From contig NZ_JAGIOP010000002.1 in assembly GCF_017876775.1 (NCBI RefSeq), positions 2,914,001-2,978,000 of the forward strand: DNA of 64,000 bases, read 5' to 3'. Numbering within the stretch: position 1 is the first letter of the stretch; each line of letters opens with the position of its first letter. The position numbers were made by a program, and so were the translations under genes. Below the pieces are notes generated by a model. It worked only from the letters and a program-made list of their open reading frames with translations. It ran no database searches and was not told where the DNA came from. Source of the DNA: Mycolicibacterium lutetiense. GTDB lineage: Bacteria > Actinomycetota > Actinomycetes > Mycobacteriales > Mycobacteriaceae. Of the stretch, positions 8,143-16,492 are shown one piece after another.

Positions 8143-9774
8143 TCAGCCGACGACGTCCAACATCTGATCCCGCCGAACCATCTTGACCCGTGGCCGCCCG
8201 GTTCCTGCGCCGAGTTCACGTTCGGCGGCGTCTATGGCACGCCAGCCTTGCCAGTCGACACGGCGGATGCCGCGCTGTGCGATCAGCCGATCGATGTCGA
8301 CCCGATTTTCGATTGCCCTGGACAGCCGACCAGCCCGGAAGTCCTCCCACAGGTTGGCCACAGTTTCTTCGGCGCACGCGCGATTTGTGCCGATCACGCC
8401 GCGCGGTCCGCGCTTGATCCAACCGGTCACGTACACGCCGCTCTGGGAGCTGCCCTGTTCGTCGACGACACGGCCGTTCACGTTGGGGATTCGACCGGCG
8501 GCGTCGTCGAACGGTACGCCCGCGACCGGCGCCCCCAAGTATCCGATCGACCCGATGACCAGACCTGTCTCGATCGTCTCGGAAGTGCTCTCGTCTCCAC
8601 CGACCAGCGCGCCCGATGCGTCGAAGGAGTTGCCGACGACCCGCAGCGCCTCGACTCGTCCGTCCCCCACGATTTCGACCGGTGCGGTCATGAAGCGGAA
8701 AGTGACGCGCCTGTTGCCCGCCGTCGTTGGCTTCTCGGCGTACTCGCGGGCAATCTGCAGTTTGAGTGCGGTCTCGTCGTCGTCACCGGCAGCGGGCTCC
8801 AGATCGTCGCTATCGATGACCACGTCGATGCCGGGTAGATGGCCCAGAGCGAGAAACTCTGCCGCCGAGAACGCGCCATGGCGTGGTCCGCGTCGACCGA
8901 GGATGACGACTTCCTCGGTCGCGCTGGCGGCCAGCGCATCGAGCGTGTGCTCGGCGATATCGGTGCCGCGCAATGCATCCGGCCCGCAGAGCAGAACCCT
9001 GGCGATATCGAGGGCGACGTTGCCGTTGCCCACGATGACCGCACGCCCACCGGACAGATCGAACGAGGCGTCAGCATTGTCGGGGTGGCCGTTGTACCAG
9101 GCGACGAAGTCCGCCGCGGAGACACTGCCGGGAAGATCCTCGCCAGGCACCTCCAGAGCACGACTTTTCGATGCACCAACACCGTAGATGACGGCGTCGT
9201 GGCGCGCGGCAAGTTCGTCGTGGGTGATGTCCGTGCCGATTTCGACGTTGAAGTGGCAACGCAGTCGCGGGTTGGCCAGCGCGGACCCGAACATTTCGGT
9301 GATCAACTTGGTTCGCTGATGATCGGGCGCCACGCCGGCCCTGATGAGACCGAAGGGGGTAGGCAGACGCTCGTAGACATCGACTTCTGCTCCTTCGATG
9401 TCAAGCAGTTCGGTGACGGCGTAGCAGGCCGCGGGTCCGGATCCAACGACGGCGACCCGTAGTGATCCAGGCTTGACTCTCTCCCGCTTGCGCGTATTCA
9501 ACATTGGCTTGGCATCCAATGGGTACTTTGCAAAGTAGTCGGCGTTGATATCGCGGTAGCGCTCCAGGTGCGATGGCAGATCGTCTTCGTAGTAGATGGC
9601 GTCGACCGGGCATTCCACCTCACACGCACCACATTCGACGCATGTGTCTGGGTCGATGTAGAGCATCTGCAAACCGGAACCGTGTAAGTCGCCGTCTGGA
9701 CGGATGCAGTCGACCGGGCAGACCGCGATGCAGCTCGCATCCTTGCAGCAGTTCTGTGTGATCACGTAGGTCAT
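8143..9774 (-). CDS. fprB: FprB-type ferredoxin/ferredoxin-NADP+ reductase
   Basis: A 543-residue fusion. The N-terminal 7Fe/8Fe ferredoxin domain has CCKDASCIAVCPVDC and CVECGACEVECPVDA (residues about 9-60). It is joined to an adrenodoxin-reductase-like flavoprotein with the FAD motif VAVVGSGPAACYA, the segment PTPFGLIRAGVAPDHQ and the NADP motif VGNGNVALDIAR. This matches M. tuberculosis FprB. It transfers electrons between NADPH and ferredoxin-dependent enzymes such as P450s. No obvious electron acceptor is adjacent, although a flavin monooxygenase lies upstream on the other strand. The ATG follows a weak AGCGCC-rich leader, so translation strength is unclear. Confidence 0.9.
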   Translation of the reverse strand: MTYVITQNCCKDASCIAVCPVDCIRPDGDLHGSGLQMLYIDPDTCVECGACEVECPVDAIYYEDDLPSHLERYRDINADYFAKYPLDAKPMLNTRKRERVKPGSLRVAVVGSGPAACYAVTELLDIEGAEVDVYERLPTPFGLIRAGVAPDHQRTKLITEMFGSALANPRLRCHFNVEIGTDITHDELAARHDAVIYGVGASKSRALEVPGEDLPGSVSAADFVAWYNGHPDNADASFDLSGGRAVIVGNGNVALDIARVLLCGPDALRGTDIAEHTLDALAASATEEVVILGRRGPRHGAFSAAEFLALGHLPGIDVVIDSDDLEPAAGDDDETALKLQIAREYAEKPTTAGNRRVTFRFMTAPVEIVGDGRVEALRVVGNSFDASGALVGGDESTSETIETGLVIGSIGYLGAPVAGVPFDDAAGRIPNVNGRVVDEQGSSQSGVYVTGWIKRGPRGVIGTNRACAEETVANLWEDFRAGRLSRAIENRVDIDRLIAQRGIRRVDWQGWRAIDAAERELGAGTGRPRVKMVRRDQMLDVVG

Positions 9775-10386
9775 GGCTGGCGCTGCCCTTCAATAGTATT
9801 CATGTCAAGGACTCACACGACGTACCGGAGATCGGTGAGATTCGGTGAAACCGTCCAGAACAGACGTGCAGCCGTCTGTCGCGGAATGCATTGAAGCGCA
9901 CCACATCTGGTCAGCGCCGCTACTCCAGGAACCTCTGGGGACGTCCCCGTCGATCACGGCGGCCCCGTGTTTCGTGGTCCACCGTGGACGTCGTATGAGC
10001 ACCCCTACATGCCAGCACAGCGGCCGTCTCGTAGTCGATCCCCCAGTTGGGTTATCCCAATGCAGCCCAGTCGGGCGTGCCTGCAAAGCAGCTACCCTGG
10101 AGAACGCCAGCGGCACGCCACACCGTGTCCGGCTCCTACCGCATCGGTGAAACCACGAACGCTGCTGCTCGGTCTGAAACCAGACATGCCGCTGCGGCCA
10201 TCACCGAATGCTCGCCACCCGTTTCCTACGAGAGCACGGAATCCACCAGACAAACTGGCCATCCTTCTAGCAACATCGGTCGTCGACATTTACATCGGAC
10301 CGCCGTCCTATGGCCGGTCTACCACCGCAGTCGGGTGGCCGATTCACCCCGTCCGCCACACCCCGCGAAGCACCCCTTGCCACATA
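9775..10386. other. Long intergenic region without a supported gene
   Basis: This 610-bp gap separates the divergent fprB and monooxygenase genes. Open frames of 100-190 codons exist on both strands, but their translations are low-complexity, rich in Arg/Pro/Thr/Ser, and match no family I know. Base composition is less GC-skewed by codon position than in the flanking genes. It presumably carries both promoters. I see no RNA gene or mobile-element signature. Confidence 0.5.
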
Positions 10387-10405
10387 ACGCTACGCGCAGT
10401 AGCGT
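10387..10405 (+). promoter_or_regulatory. Inverted-repeat operator and -10 of the monooxygenase operon
   Basis: ACGCTAC (10387-10393) and GTAGCGT (10399-10405) form a perfect 7-bp dyad with a 5-nt spacer. The right arm contains TAGCGT (10400-10405), a plausible -10 box eight bases before the GTG at 10414, implying a leaderless transcript. A TetR-type repressor is a reasonable guess, but no such gene is in the window. Confidence 0.45.
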
Positions 10406-10413
10406 AACGCCGC

Positions 10414-12330
10414 GTGACCCGAAGCTTCCACGTCGGCCAGCCGTTCACCACGCCCGATGCGGATATCGCAGCGGTGCTAGAGCAGGTCAGCGTCCCGACG
10501 CTGCTGCTCTCGCTCGTGCACATCACTGGCGACCCGCGATACATCCGCGAGTTCAAACAGGCCGGCCTGTTCCTCAACGAAGTCCAGGGCTTCATGAGCG
10601 AAGAGGACAAGGCCCGCGCTCGTGAGGTGGCCCTGCCGATCATCGCCGACTACCGCGACCGCGGTTGTCCGGTCCCCGAACCGCTGCCCGCCGAACTGGT
10701 CAGGGAGATGCTGGATTGGGCGGCCTGCGAGCCGGTCGACGAGGACAACCTGCCGCTGGTCCTAGAGGAACTCGACCTCGAAGGCATCGACCCGCGCCGG
10801 CCCGCCGCGCTGCAGGACACTCAGGACTTCAGCGTCGTCGTGATCGGCTGCGGGGAATCCGGAGTCCTGGCCGGCGTACGCCTCAAGCAGGCCGGCATCG
10901 ACTTCACGATCGTGGAGAAGAACGCCGGACCCGGTGGAACCTGGTGGGAGAACAGCTATCCCGGCGCCCGTGTCGACGTGGCCAACCACTTCTACTGTTA
11001 CAGCTTCGAACCCAGCAACCACTGGGACCACTTCTTCGCCGAACAGCACGAACTGCGCCAGTATTTCCGCGACGTGGTGGACCGCCATGAGCTGGAACCG
11101 AACATCCGGTGGAACACCGAGGTGGTCTCCGCCGCATGGGACGGCGGGATGTGGAACGTCACCGTGCGCTCGGCCGCCGGCACCGAGACCCTGCGGGCCA
11201 ACGCGGTCATCACTGCCGTCGGCCAACTCAACCGACCCCAGATCCCCGACTTCCCCGGCGCGGAAACCTTTGCGGGACCGGCATTCCACTCCGCGGCGTG
11301 GGACCACGACGTCGACGTCACCGGCAAGCGGGTCGCCCTGATCGGCGCCGGTGCCAGCGGCTTCCAGATCGCCCCGGCCATCGCCGGCAAGGTCGAACAC
11401 CTCACCGTCTTCCAGCGCACCGCGCAGTGGATGTTCCCCAACCCGATGTACCACGAGCCCGTCGCCGACGGGGTGCGCTGGGCGATGGAGCACCTGCCGT
11501 ACTACGGCCGCTGGTACCGCTTCCTGCTGCTGTGGCCCGGAGCCGACAAGGGCCTGGACGCCGCCCGGGTGGACCCCGACTATGACGACCAGGGCAACGC
11601 GGTCAGCGAGATCAACGCCATCGCCCGCATCATGTTCACCGACTGGATCACCACCCAGGTCGGCGACGACGCCGACCTGCTGGCCAAGGCACTGCCCGAC
11701 TATCCGGCCACCGGCAAGCGCACCCTGCAGGACAACGGCAGCTGGCTGGGCACCCTCAAGCGCGACAACGTGGACCTGATCCGCACCCCGATCGAACGCA
11801 TCACCCCGACCGGGATCGTCACGACGGACGGTGAGACGTACGACGTCGACATCATCGTGTACGCCACCGGTTTTCGTGCCACCGACGTGCTGTTCCCGAT
11901 GACCATCACCGGGCGTGACGGCATCGACCTGCACGACGCCTGGGGACAGCGTCCCTACGCCTACCGCGGCATCACCGTGCCCGGTTTCCCCAACTTCTTC
12001 ATGACGTACGGCCCGGGGACGCACCTGGCCCACGGCGGCAGCCTCATCCTCAACTCCGAACTCCAGATGCGCTACATCAACAAGTGCCTGGAGCATCTGG
12101 TCACCGAGGGCCTGCAGACCATGGAGCCACTGCCCGAGCCGACGAAGGAATGGCACCGGCGCTCGCAGGAAGCGATCCGCCAAACCGTGTGGGCACAGCC
12201 CTCGATCAAACACTCGTATTTCAAGAATGCTGACGGTGAGATCCACACCGTCAGCCCGTGGCGGCTGAGCGAATACCGTTCCGCCATCAACGAACCCATC
12301 TGGTCAGACTTCACAGTTAAGGAGGCGTGA
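10414..12330 (+). CDS. Flavin-containing Baeyer-Villiger monooxygenase (HAPMO-like)
   Basis: A 638-residue class B flavoprotein with a roughly 140-residue N-terminal extension like that of 4-hydroxyacetophenone monooxygenase. The FAD site is VIGCGESGVLAGVRLK. The type-I BVMO fingerprint FAGPAFHSAAWD (about 286-297) and the NADPH site LIGAGASGFQIAP follow. It should insert one oxygen from O2 next to a ketone carbonyl, producing an ester or lactone with NADPH as donor. The substrate cannot be predicted. It shares a transcript with the zinc alcohol dehydrogenase downstream, which could supply its ketone. Translation likely starts at the leaderless GTG. Confidence 0.88.
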   Translation: MTRSFHVGQPFTTPDADIAAVLEQVSVPTLLLSLVHITGDPRYIREFKQAGLFLNEVQGFMSEEDKARAREVALPIIADYRDRGCPVPEPLPAELVREMLDWAACEPVDEDNLPLVLEELDLEGIDPRRPAALQDTQDFSVVVIGCGESGVLAGVRLKQAGIDFTIVEKNAGPGGTWWENSYPGARVDVANHFYCYSFEPSNHWDHFFAEQHELRQYFRDVVDRHELEPNIRWNTEVVSAAWDGGMWNVTVRSAAGTETLRANAVITAVGQLNRPQIPDFPGAETFAGPAFHSAAWDHDVDVTGKRVALIGAGASGFQIAPAIAGKVEHLTVFQRTAQWMFPNPMYHEPVADGVRWAMEHLPYYGRWYRFLLLWPGADKGLDAARVDPDYDDQGNAVSEINAIARIMFTDWITTQVGDDADLLAKALPDYPATGKRTLQDNGSWLGTLKRDNVDLIRTPIERITPTGIVTTDGETYDVDIIVYATGFRATDVLFPMTITGRDGIDLHDAWGQRPYAYRGITVPGFPNFFMTYGPGTHLAHGGSLILNSELQMRYINKCLEHLVTEGLQTMEPLPEPTKEWHRRSQEAIRQTVWAQPSIKHSYFKNADGEIHTVSPWRLSEYRSAINEPIWSDFTVKEA

Positions 12331-12332
12331 GT

Positions 12333-13358
12333 ATGCGCGCAGTCGTCGTCGACGGTGCCGGCAAGGTCAGCGTCGAAACCCGGCCGGACCCCGTCCTGCC
12401 TGGTCCCGACGGGGCCGTCGTCAAGGTCGAGTCCGCCTCGATCTGCGGATCGGACCTGCACTTCCTGGAGGGCCACTACCCGATCGTCGACCCGGTGGCG
12501 GTCGGACATGAGGCTGTCGGCACGATCGTCGAAATCGGCCCGGAGGTCACCGGATTCGCTGTCGGCGACCGGGTACTGGTGTCCTCGGTGGCGGGATGCG
12601 GGCATTGCAGCGGCTGCGCCACCCACGACCCGATCCGCTGCGTACAGGGCCCGCAGATCTTCGGCACCGGATTCCTCGGCGGAGCCCAGGCCGAACTTCT
12701 CGCGGTACCGGCGGCGAACTTCCAGCTACTGAAGATGCCGGAGGGCATCACCACCGAGCAGGCCCTGCTGCTCACCGACAACCTCGCGACCGGCTGGGCG
12801 GCAGCCAAACGCGCGGACATTCCGGTCGGCGGCTCCGTCGCGGTGATCGGCCTTGGCGCGGTCGGCATGTGCGCCCTGCGCAGCGCCATCACCCTCGGTG
12901 CGGCAAAGGTTTTCGCGGTCGACCCGGTGGAGGCCCGGCGCGAACGTGCAGAAGCCTCGGGAGCCATCACGTTCGCCCCGCCCTCGGCACAGGCGATCCG
13001 GGAGGCCACCGGTGGGCTCGGCGTGGACGCCGTCATCGACGCGGTGGGCATGGACGCCTCGATCAACGACGCCATCGACGCCGCCCGTGCCGGCGGCACC
13101 GTTTCCATCGTCGGTGTGCACGATCTGCAGCCCTACCCGATGCCCGCGCTGGGCTGCCTGCTGCGCAGCCTGACCATCCGCTTCACCACTGCGCCGGTAC
13201 AGCAGACCTGGCCGGAACTGATCCCGCTACTACAGGCCGGCCGCCTCGACGTCGACGGAATCTTCACCACCACGATGTCGCTGGACGAGGCCGCCGACGG
13301 CTATGCCAAGGCGTTCTCGCGCTCAGGTGAGCACCTGAAGGTTCAGCTCAAGCCGTAG
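12333..13358 (+). CDS. Zinc-dependent alcohol dehydrogenase
   Basis: A 341-residue MDR-superfamily dehydrogenase. Catalytic zinc ligands appear in SICGSDLHF and VGHEAVG, the structural-zinc cysteines in CGHCSGCATHDPIRC, and the cofactor-binding site in VAVIGLGAVGMCAL. It oxidises an alcohol to an aldehyde or ketone with NAD(P). A perfect AAGGAGG (12319-12325) sits seven bases before ATG 12333. The alternative GTG 12327, overlapping the upstream stop, would have only one base of spacing, so ATG is preferred. Coupling to the BVMO suggests a two-step alcohol to ketone to ester pathway. Confidence 0.88.
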   Translation: MRAVVVDGAGKVSVETRPDPVLPGPDGAVVKVESASICGSDLHFLEGHYPIVDPVAVGHEAVGTIVEIGPEVTGFAVGDRVLVSSVAGCGHCSGCATHDPIRCVQGPQIFGTGFLGGAQAELLAVPAANFQLLKMPEGITTEQALLLTDNLATGWAAAKRADIPVGGSVAVIGLGAVGMCALRSAITLGAAKVFAVDPVEARRERAEASGAITFAPPSAQAIREATGGLGVDAVIDAVGMDASINDAIDAARAGGTVSIVGVHDLQPYPMPALGCLLRSLTIRFTTAPVQQTWPELIPLLQAGRLDVDGIFTTTMSLDEAADGYAKAFSRSGEHLKVQLKP

Positions 13359-13438
13359 CGCTGGGTCAACCGGAGATTACGGCGGGCGTCATGTCCGGGC
13401 GGATGGAATGCGTGCCGCCCGGCGTTCATCTCTAACGC

Positions 13439-13450
13439 ATCCAATTGGAT
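13439..13450. promoter_or_regulatory. Perfect palindrome upstream of ohr, candidate OhrR/MarR operator
   Basis: ATCCAATTGGAT (13439-13450) is a perfect 12-bp palindrome whose CAATTG core resembles MarR/OhrR-type sites. It lies 31 bp before the ohr start. No ohrR gene is adjacent. The functional assignment is by analogy with ohr systems elsewhere. Confidence 0.4.
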
Positions 13451-13481
13451 CGGATCCGTTGTCTCACCGAGGAGAACCGCA

Positions 13482-13904
13482 GTGACCACCAGCCAGACCG
13501 ACAATGTTCTCTACACCGCCCAGACCCACACCACCGGCGGGCGACAAGGCGAGGCCTACAGCTCCGACGGCAACCTCGACATCCAGCTGACCCCGCCCGG
13601 CGGCGACGGCTCCGGCACCAACCCCGAGCAGTTGTTCGCGGCAGGCTGGTCAGCGTGCTTCCTGAGCGCCATGGGCCTGACCGCAGGCAAGCACAATGTG
13701 AAGCTGCCCGCCGAGACCGCCGTGGACGCCGAGGTAGACCTGCTCAACACCGACGGGGCGTTCTCACTGCGGGCGCGGCTGAACGTCACCATCCCCGGTG
13801 TCGATCGGGAAACCGCCCAAGCCATCGCCGATGACGCGCACCAGGTCTGCCCGTACTCCAAGGCGACCCGCGGCAACATCGCCGTCACCATCAGCGTGGC
13901 CTGA
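13482..13904 (+). CDS. ohr: Organic hydroperoxide resistance protein (Ohr, OsmC family)
   Basis: A 140-residue Ohr-type peroxidase. The peroxidatic cysteine lies in PEQLFAAGWSACFLSAM and the resolving cysteine in ADDAHQVCPYSKATRGN. The conserved N-terminal pattern YTAQTHTTGGRQG supplies the active-site Arg. It reduces organic and fatty-acid hydroperoxides in the cytosol using lipoyl-type thiols. The GTG start is preceded by GAGGAG at suitable spacing. An upstream palindrome could be the peroxide-responsive operator. Length and motifs fit Ohr rather than OsmC. Confidence 0.92.
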   Translation: MTTSQTDNVLYTAQTHTTGGRQGEAYSSDGNLDIQLTPPGGDGSGTNPEQLFAAGWSACFLSAMGLTAGKHNVKLPAETAVDAEVDLLNTDGAFSLRARLNVTIPGVDRETAQAIADDAHQVCPYSKATRGNIAVTISVA

Positions 13905-13924
13905 CCCCTACGGCGGCCCGGCGA

Positions 13925-14239
13925 TTACCCGCAGCGGTTGCGGAAATCAATCGCCGGCTGCCGGATTCCCGTCAGCTCGGCACGGATCTGCGGCTTGTCC
14001 TCGAGGTAGACCCGCACCGCATCAGCCATCTGGTCATTCGACTGACCCTTGAGGCTGGTGAAGAACGCGTTGACGTCGGGATGGGTGAACAAATACGCCG
14101 ATGTGGCCGCGCGGACCCCGGCCATCACACCGGCCAGGTCGGCGGAGGTGCAGTTCGGCTCTTCTGCCGCAGCGACAGGCGCACCAACAGCCAAGAGCGA
14201 CAGGCTGATTGCGCCGGCGGCGATCACTCGGGTGAACAT
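13925..14239 (-). CDS. Secreted haemophore-like haem-binding protein
   Basis: A 104-residue precursor with a Sec signal peptide (MFTRVIAAGAISLSLLAVGA, then PVAAAEE) and a mature helical domain: CTSADLAGVMAGVRAATSAYL, then FTHPDVNAFFTSLKG, and a terminal NRC. This matches the mycobacterial haemophore-type family that includes Rv0203, with one N- and one C-terminal Cys forming a disulfide. It probably binds haem outside the cytoplasm. ATG 14239 was chosen because it begins the signal peptide and has AGGAG upstream. A 14-residue upstream extension is not credible. Confidence 0.75.
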   Translation of the reverse strand: MFTRVIAAGAISLSLLAVGAPVAAAEEPNCTSADLAGVMAGVRAATSAYLFTHPDVNAFFTSLKGQSNDQMADAVRVYLEDKPQIRAELTGIRQPAIDFRNRCG

Positions 14240-14277
14240 CGTGGCTCCTAAGTCGACTCGGATAACTGAGCTGAGGC

Positions 14278-14586
14278 TCACGGGCGTCCGGGACGGTTAG
14301 GGCGCCAACCGCCGCCACCACCGCCGCCGCCATTGTCAGGCGGGCCGGGGTCGATATTGATGTCCAGGCCCCAGTCACCGCAGGACCAGGCGTCGGTGCA
14401 GTAATACGGGTAGTACGGCCCGGCCTTCGGCGCTTCCGGTCCCCCACCGCGGACGGTGCCCTGTGCACACACCGTGGAGCCACCGGCATCGACGCAATCG
14501 GCGGCTGCGGGTGGTGCAACGGAGACGGCGATCGGGATGGTCAAACCGGTCAGACCGAGCAAGACTGGACGCCACATGCTCCGCAT
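14278..14586 (-). CDS. Small secreted protein with glycine/proline-rich tail
   Basis: A 102-residue precursor. An N-terminal signal peptide (RPVLLGLTGLTIPIAVSVAP, then PAAA) is followed by a short mature region with four cysteines (DCVDAGG, TVCAQG, YCTD, SCGDWG), then a run of eight glycines and the ending RPNRPGRP. It resembles small mycobacterial secreted proteins of unknown function. ATG 14586 is supported by GAAGGAG seven bases upstream. A longer frame starting at 14760 would lack a signal peptide at its N-terminus. Confidence 0.65.
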   Translation of the reverse strand: MRSMWRPVLLGLTGLTIPIAVSVAPPAAADCVDAGGSTVCAQGTVRGGGPEAPKAGPYYPYYCTDAWSCGDWGLDINIDPGPPDNGGGGGGGGWRPNRPGRP

Positions 14587-14750
14587 GGTCACTCCTTCAT
14601 CGGTCCCCGTTGGGCCGGGAATAGAACCCGGAACCACCCAATTAGGCGCGATCGACAATAACCCTCCGATGCTGCTGGCGCATGCCGAAACCGGCGCGCG
14701 GGGATCACCGGCACCTTCACCATCGGTAGCTAAACGGTTACCCTGGCTAA

Positions 14751-15701
14751 GTGCCGACAACCTGGTCCCGGCGAGGCTTTCTCACGGTCACCGCTGGAAT
14801 GGCCCTGGTCGCCGCATGTAGCACGCAAAAGCCCGGCGTCGTTGCGAAAGACGGCTCGGTGACCGTCCGCCACCTCTTCGGAGAAACCACTATCCCGGGA
14901 CCACCGCAACGGGTCGTCAGCGCGGGATTCACCGAACAGGACGACCTGCTGGCCCTCGGCGTCGTCCCGGTCGCGACAACCGAGTGGTTCGGAAGTGAGC
15001 CGTTCGCGGTATGGCCTTGGGCGCAAACGAAACTCGGGGCCGCCCAACCCACCGTGCTCAGCCTCACCGACGGGATCCAGGTCGACGCGATCTCAGCGCT
15101 CAAACCCGACCTGATCGTGGCCACCAATGCCGGACTCGATGCCGACACCTACGCCAAACTCTCCGAGATCGCCCCGACGATCGCGCAGACCGGACCGGAC
15201 GCATTCTTCGAACCATGGCGCGACCAGGCCACCCTCATCGGCCAGGCACTGTTCCAGAACGACGCGATGACGGGGCTGATCGCCGGCGTGGACGACAGGT
15301 TCAAGACGGTGGCCACCAACAACCCGCGGTACGCAGGCCGGAAAGCCATGCTGCTCGGTGGCACCTTGTTCCGCGACAGTGTGCAGGCCGAGACGGGATG
15401 GCGTACCGAATTTCTCGCCCAGATGGGCTTCGTCGTACCGCCGGCCCCCGACCTGATCCCGCGCTCGGACTTCGCCGCCGTGCTCGACGCCGCCGATGTG
15501 CTGATCTGGACCACCGAGAGCGATGCCGAGCGCGACGCCCTGCTGGCCGATCCGGGGATCGCCGAACTCAAGGCCACCGTCCACAAACGGCACGTTTTCA
15601 CCCCCAAAGACCTGTCCGGCGCCATCGCATTCGCCTCGCCGCTGTCCTATCCCCTGGTGGCCGACCAACTGCCGTCCCTGCTCAACCGGGCGCTGACCTG
15701 A
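14751..15701 (+). CDS. fecB2: Iron-siderophore ABC transporter substrate-binding lipoprotein (FecB2-like)
   Basis: A 316-residue type III periplasmic-binding protein. The N-terminus combines a twin-arginine motif (SRRGFLTV) with a lipobox (LVAACS, Cys about 23), so it is likely a Tat-exported lipoprotein. The mature part begins VRHLFGETTIPGPPQRVVSA and contains LKPDLIVATNAG, typical of FecB/FepB families. It resembles M. tuberculosis FecB2 (Rv0265c), which is implicated in siderophore iron capture. No permease or ATPase gene is adjacent. The queuosine-transporter-type gene follows within 12 bp, so the two may be co-transcribed. Start is GTG 14751. Confidence 0.85.
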   Translation: MPTTWSRRGFLTVTAGMALVAACSTQKPGVVAKDGSVTVRHLFGETTIPGPPQRVVSAGFTEQDDLLALGVVPVATTEWFGSEPFAVWPWAQTKLGAAQPTVLSLTDGIQVDAISALKPDLIVATNAGLDADTYAKLSEIAPTIAQTGPDAFFEPWRDQATLIGQALFQNDAMTGLIAGVDDRFKTVATNNPRYAGRKAMLLGGTLFRDSVQAETGWRTEFLAQMGFVVPPAPDLIPRSDFAAVLDAADVLIWTTESDAERDALLADPGIAELKATVHKRHVFTPKDLSGAIAFASPLSYPLVADQLPSLLNRALT

Positions 15702-15713
15702 CAAGATGACCGG

Positions 15714-16418
15714 GTGACAAGCCCCCAGGAACCCTCCGAGCACCGCGGCACCGCCATCGTCGGCTCGGCCTACTATCCGGTGCTCGTCGCGGTCTTCACC
15801 GCCCTGGTGATCATCTCCAACGTGACCGCCACCAAGGGCGTCGCCTTCGGACCGATCATCGGCAACTGGTCGATCATCACCGACGGCGGGTTCATCGTCT
15901 TCCCGCTCACCTACGTGATCGGCGACGTGCTCTCCGAGGTATACGGGTTCAAGGCCACGCGCCGTGCCATCTTCCTGGGGTTCTCCATGAATGCCCTTGC
16001 CGCACTAGCATTCTGGGTCACCGTCTATTTACCCGCGGCGGACTTCTACCCCAATCAGGAGCACTTCGAGAACATCGTCGGTGCCTACACCCAATTGATC
16101 GTGGCCGGCCTGGCCGGGTTCATCGTCGGGCAGACCATCAACGCCTGGGTCGTGGTCGCCATCAAGGAACGCACCAAGGAGAAGCACCTGTGGGCCCGCC
16201 TGGTCGGTTCCACCTTCGCCGGCCAACTCGGTGACACCCTGGTCTTCTGCGGTATCGCGGCCAGCGCGATCGGCATCAACACCTTCGGCGACTTCGTCAC
16301 CTACGCCGCGCTGGGCTGGATCTACAAGACCGCGGTCGAGGTGATCATGCTGCCGATCACCTACCGCGTGATCGCCGCCATCAAACGTCGAGAGCCCACT
16401 TATCAGGCCGCCGTGTGA
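15714..16418 (+). CDS. Queuosine-precursor-type transporter (YhhQ/VUT family)
   Basis: A 234-residue protein with about six membrane helices. It has family hallmarks: NVTATKGVAFG in the first segment, FPLTYVIGDVLSEVYGFKAT, and near the C-terminus VGSTFAGQLGDTLVFCGIA and ALGWIYKTAVEVIMLPITY. These are typical of the YhhQ/queuosine precursor transporter family, which imports preQ0 or preQ1. Whether this organism modifies tRNA with queuosine cannot be seen here, so the substrate is uncertain. It lies 12 bp after fecB2 with a GTG start. Confidence 0.8.
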   Translation: MTSPQEPSEHRGTAIVGSAYYPVLVAVFTALVIISNVTATKGVAFGPIIGNWSIITDGGFIVFPLTYVIGDVLSEVYGFKATRRAIFLGFSMNALAALAFWVTVYLPAADFYPNQEHFENIVGAYTQLIVAGLAGFIVGQTINAWVVVAIKERTKEKHLWARLVGSTFAGQLGDTLVFCGIAASAIGINTFGDFVTYAALGWIYKTAVEVIMLPITYRVIAAIKRREPTYQAAV

Positions 16419-16467
16419 GGCTTCGATAAGGCTCCTCTGGCAAGGTTCATAGAGCCGGAGCTTTCTT

Positions 16468-16485
16468 AGCTACTCACGGGTAGCT
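16468..16485. promoter_or_regulatory. Short inverted repeat before pxpB
   Basis: AGCTAC (16468-16473) and GTAGCT (16480-16485) form a 6-bp dyad with a 6-nt spacer, eight bases before the pxpB ATG. It could be an operator or a weak hairpin near the ribosome-binding region. Evidence is geometric only. Confidence 0.3.
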
Positions 16486-16492
16486 TCAGGTC

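Noticed and set aside
9967..10407. Open frames of 100-190 codons in the fprB-BVMO gap
   Set aside because: Translations are compositionally biased and unlike any protein family, without ribosome-binding sites; several frames overlap one another.
10762..12246. 494-codon minus-strand frame opposite the BVMO
   Set aside because: Same type of antisense shadow; all family motifs are on the plus strand.
14615..14631. tRNA T-arm-like hairpin (5-bp stem, 7-nt loop) on the minus strand
   Set aside because: No matching acceptor, D or anticodon arms lie at the right distances, and the loop lacks the TTCGA consensus. It falls in the leader of the small secreted protein.
14720..14760. Possible IdeR (iron) box before fecB2
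   Set aside because: TTA-N6-CTAA (around 14738-14750) only partly resembles the 19-bp IdeR consensus; too many mismatches to report.
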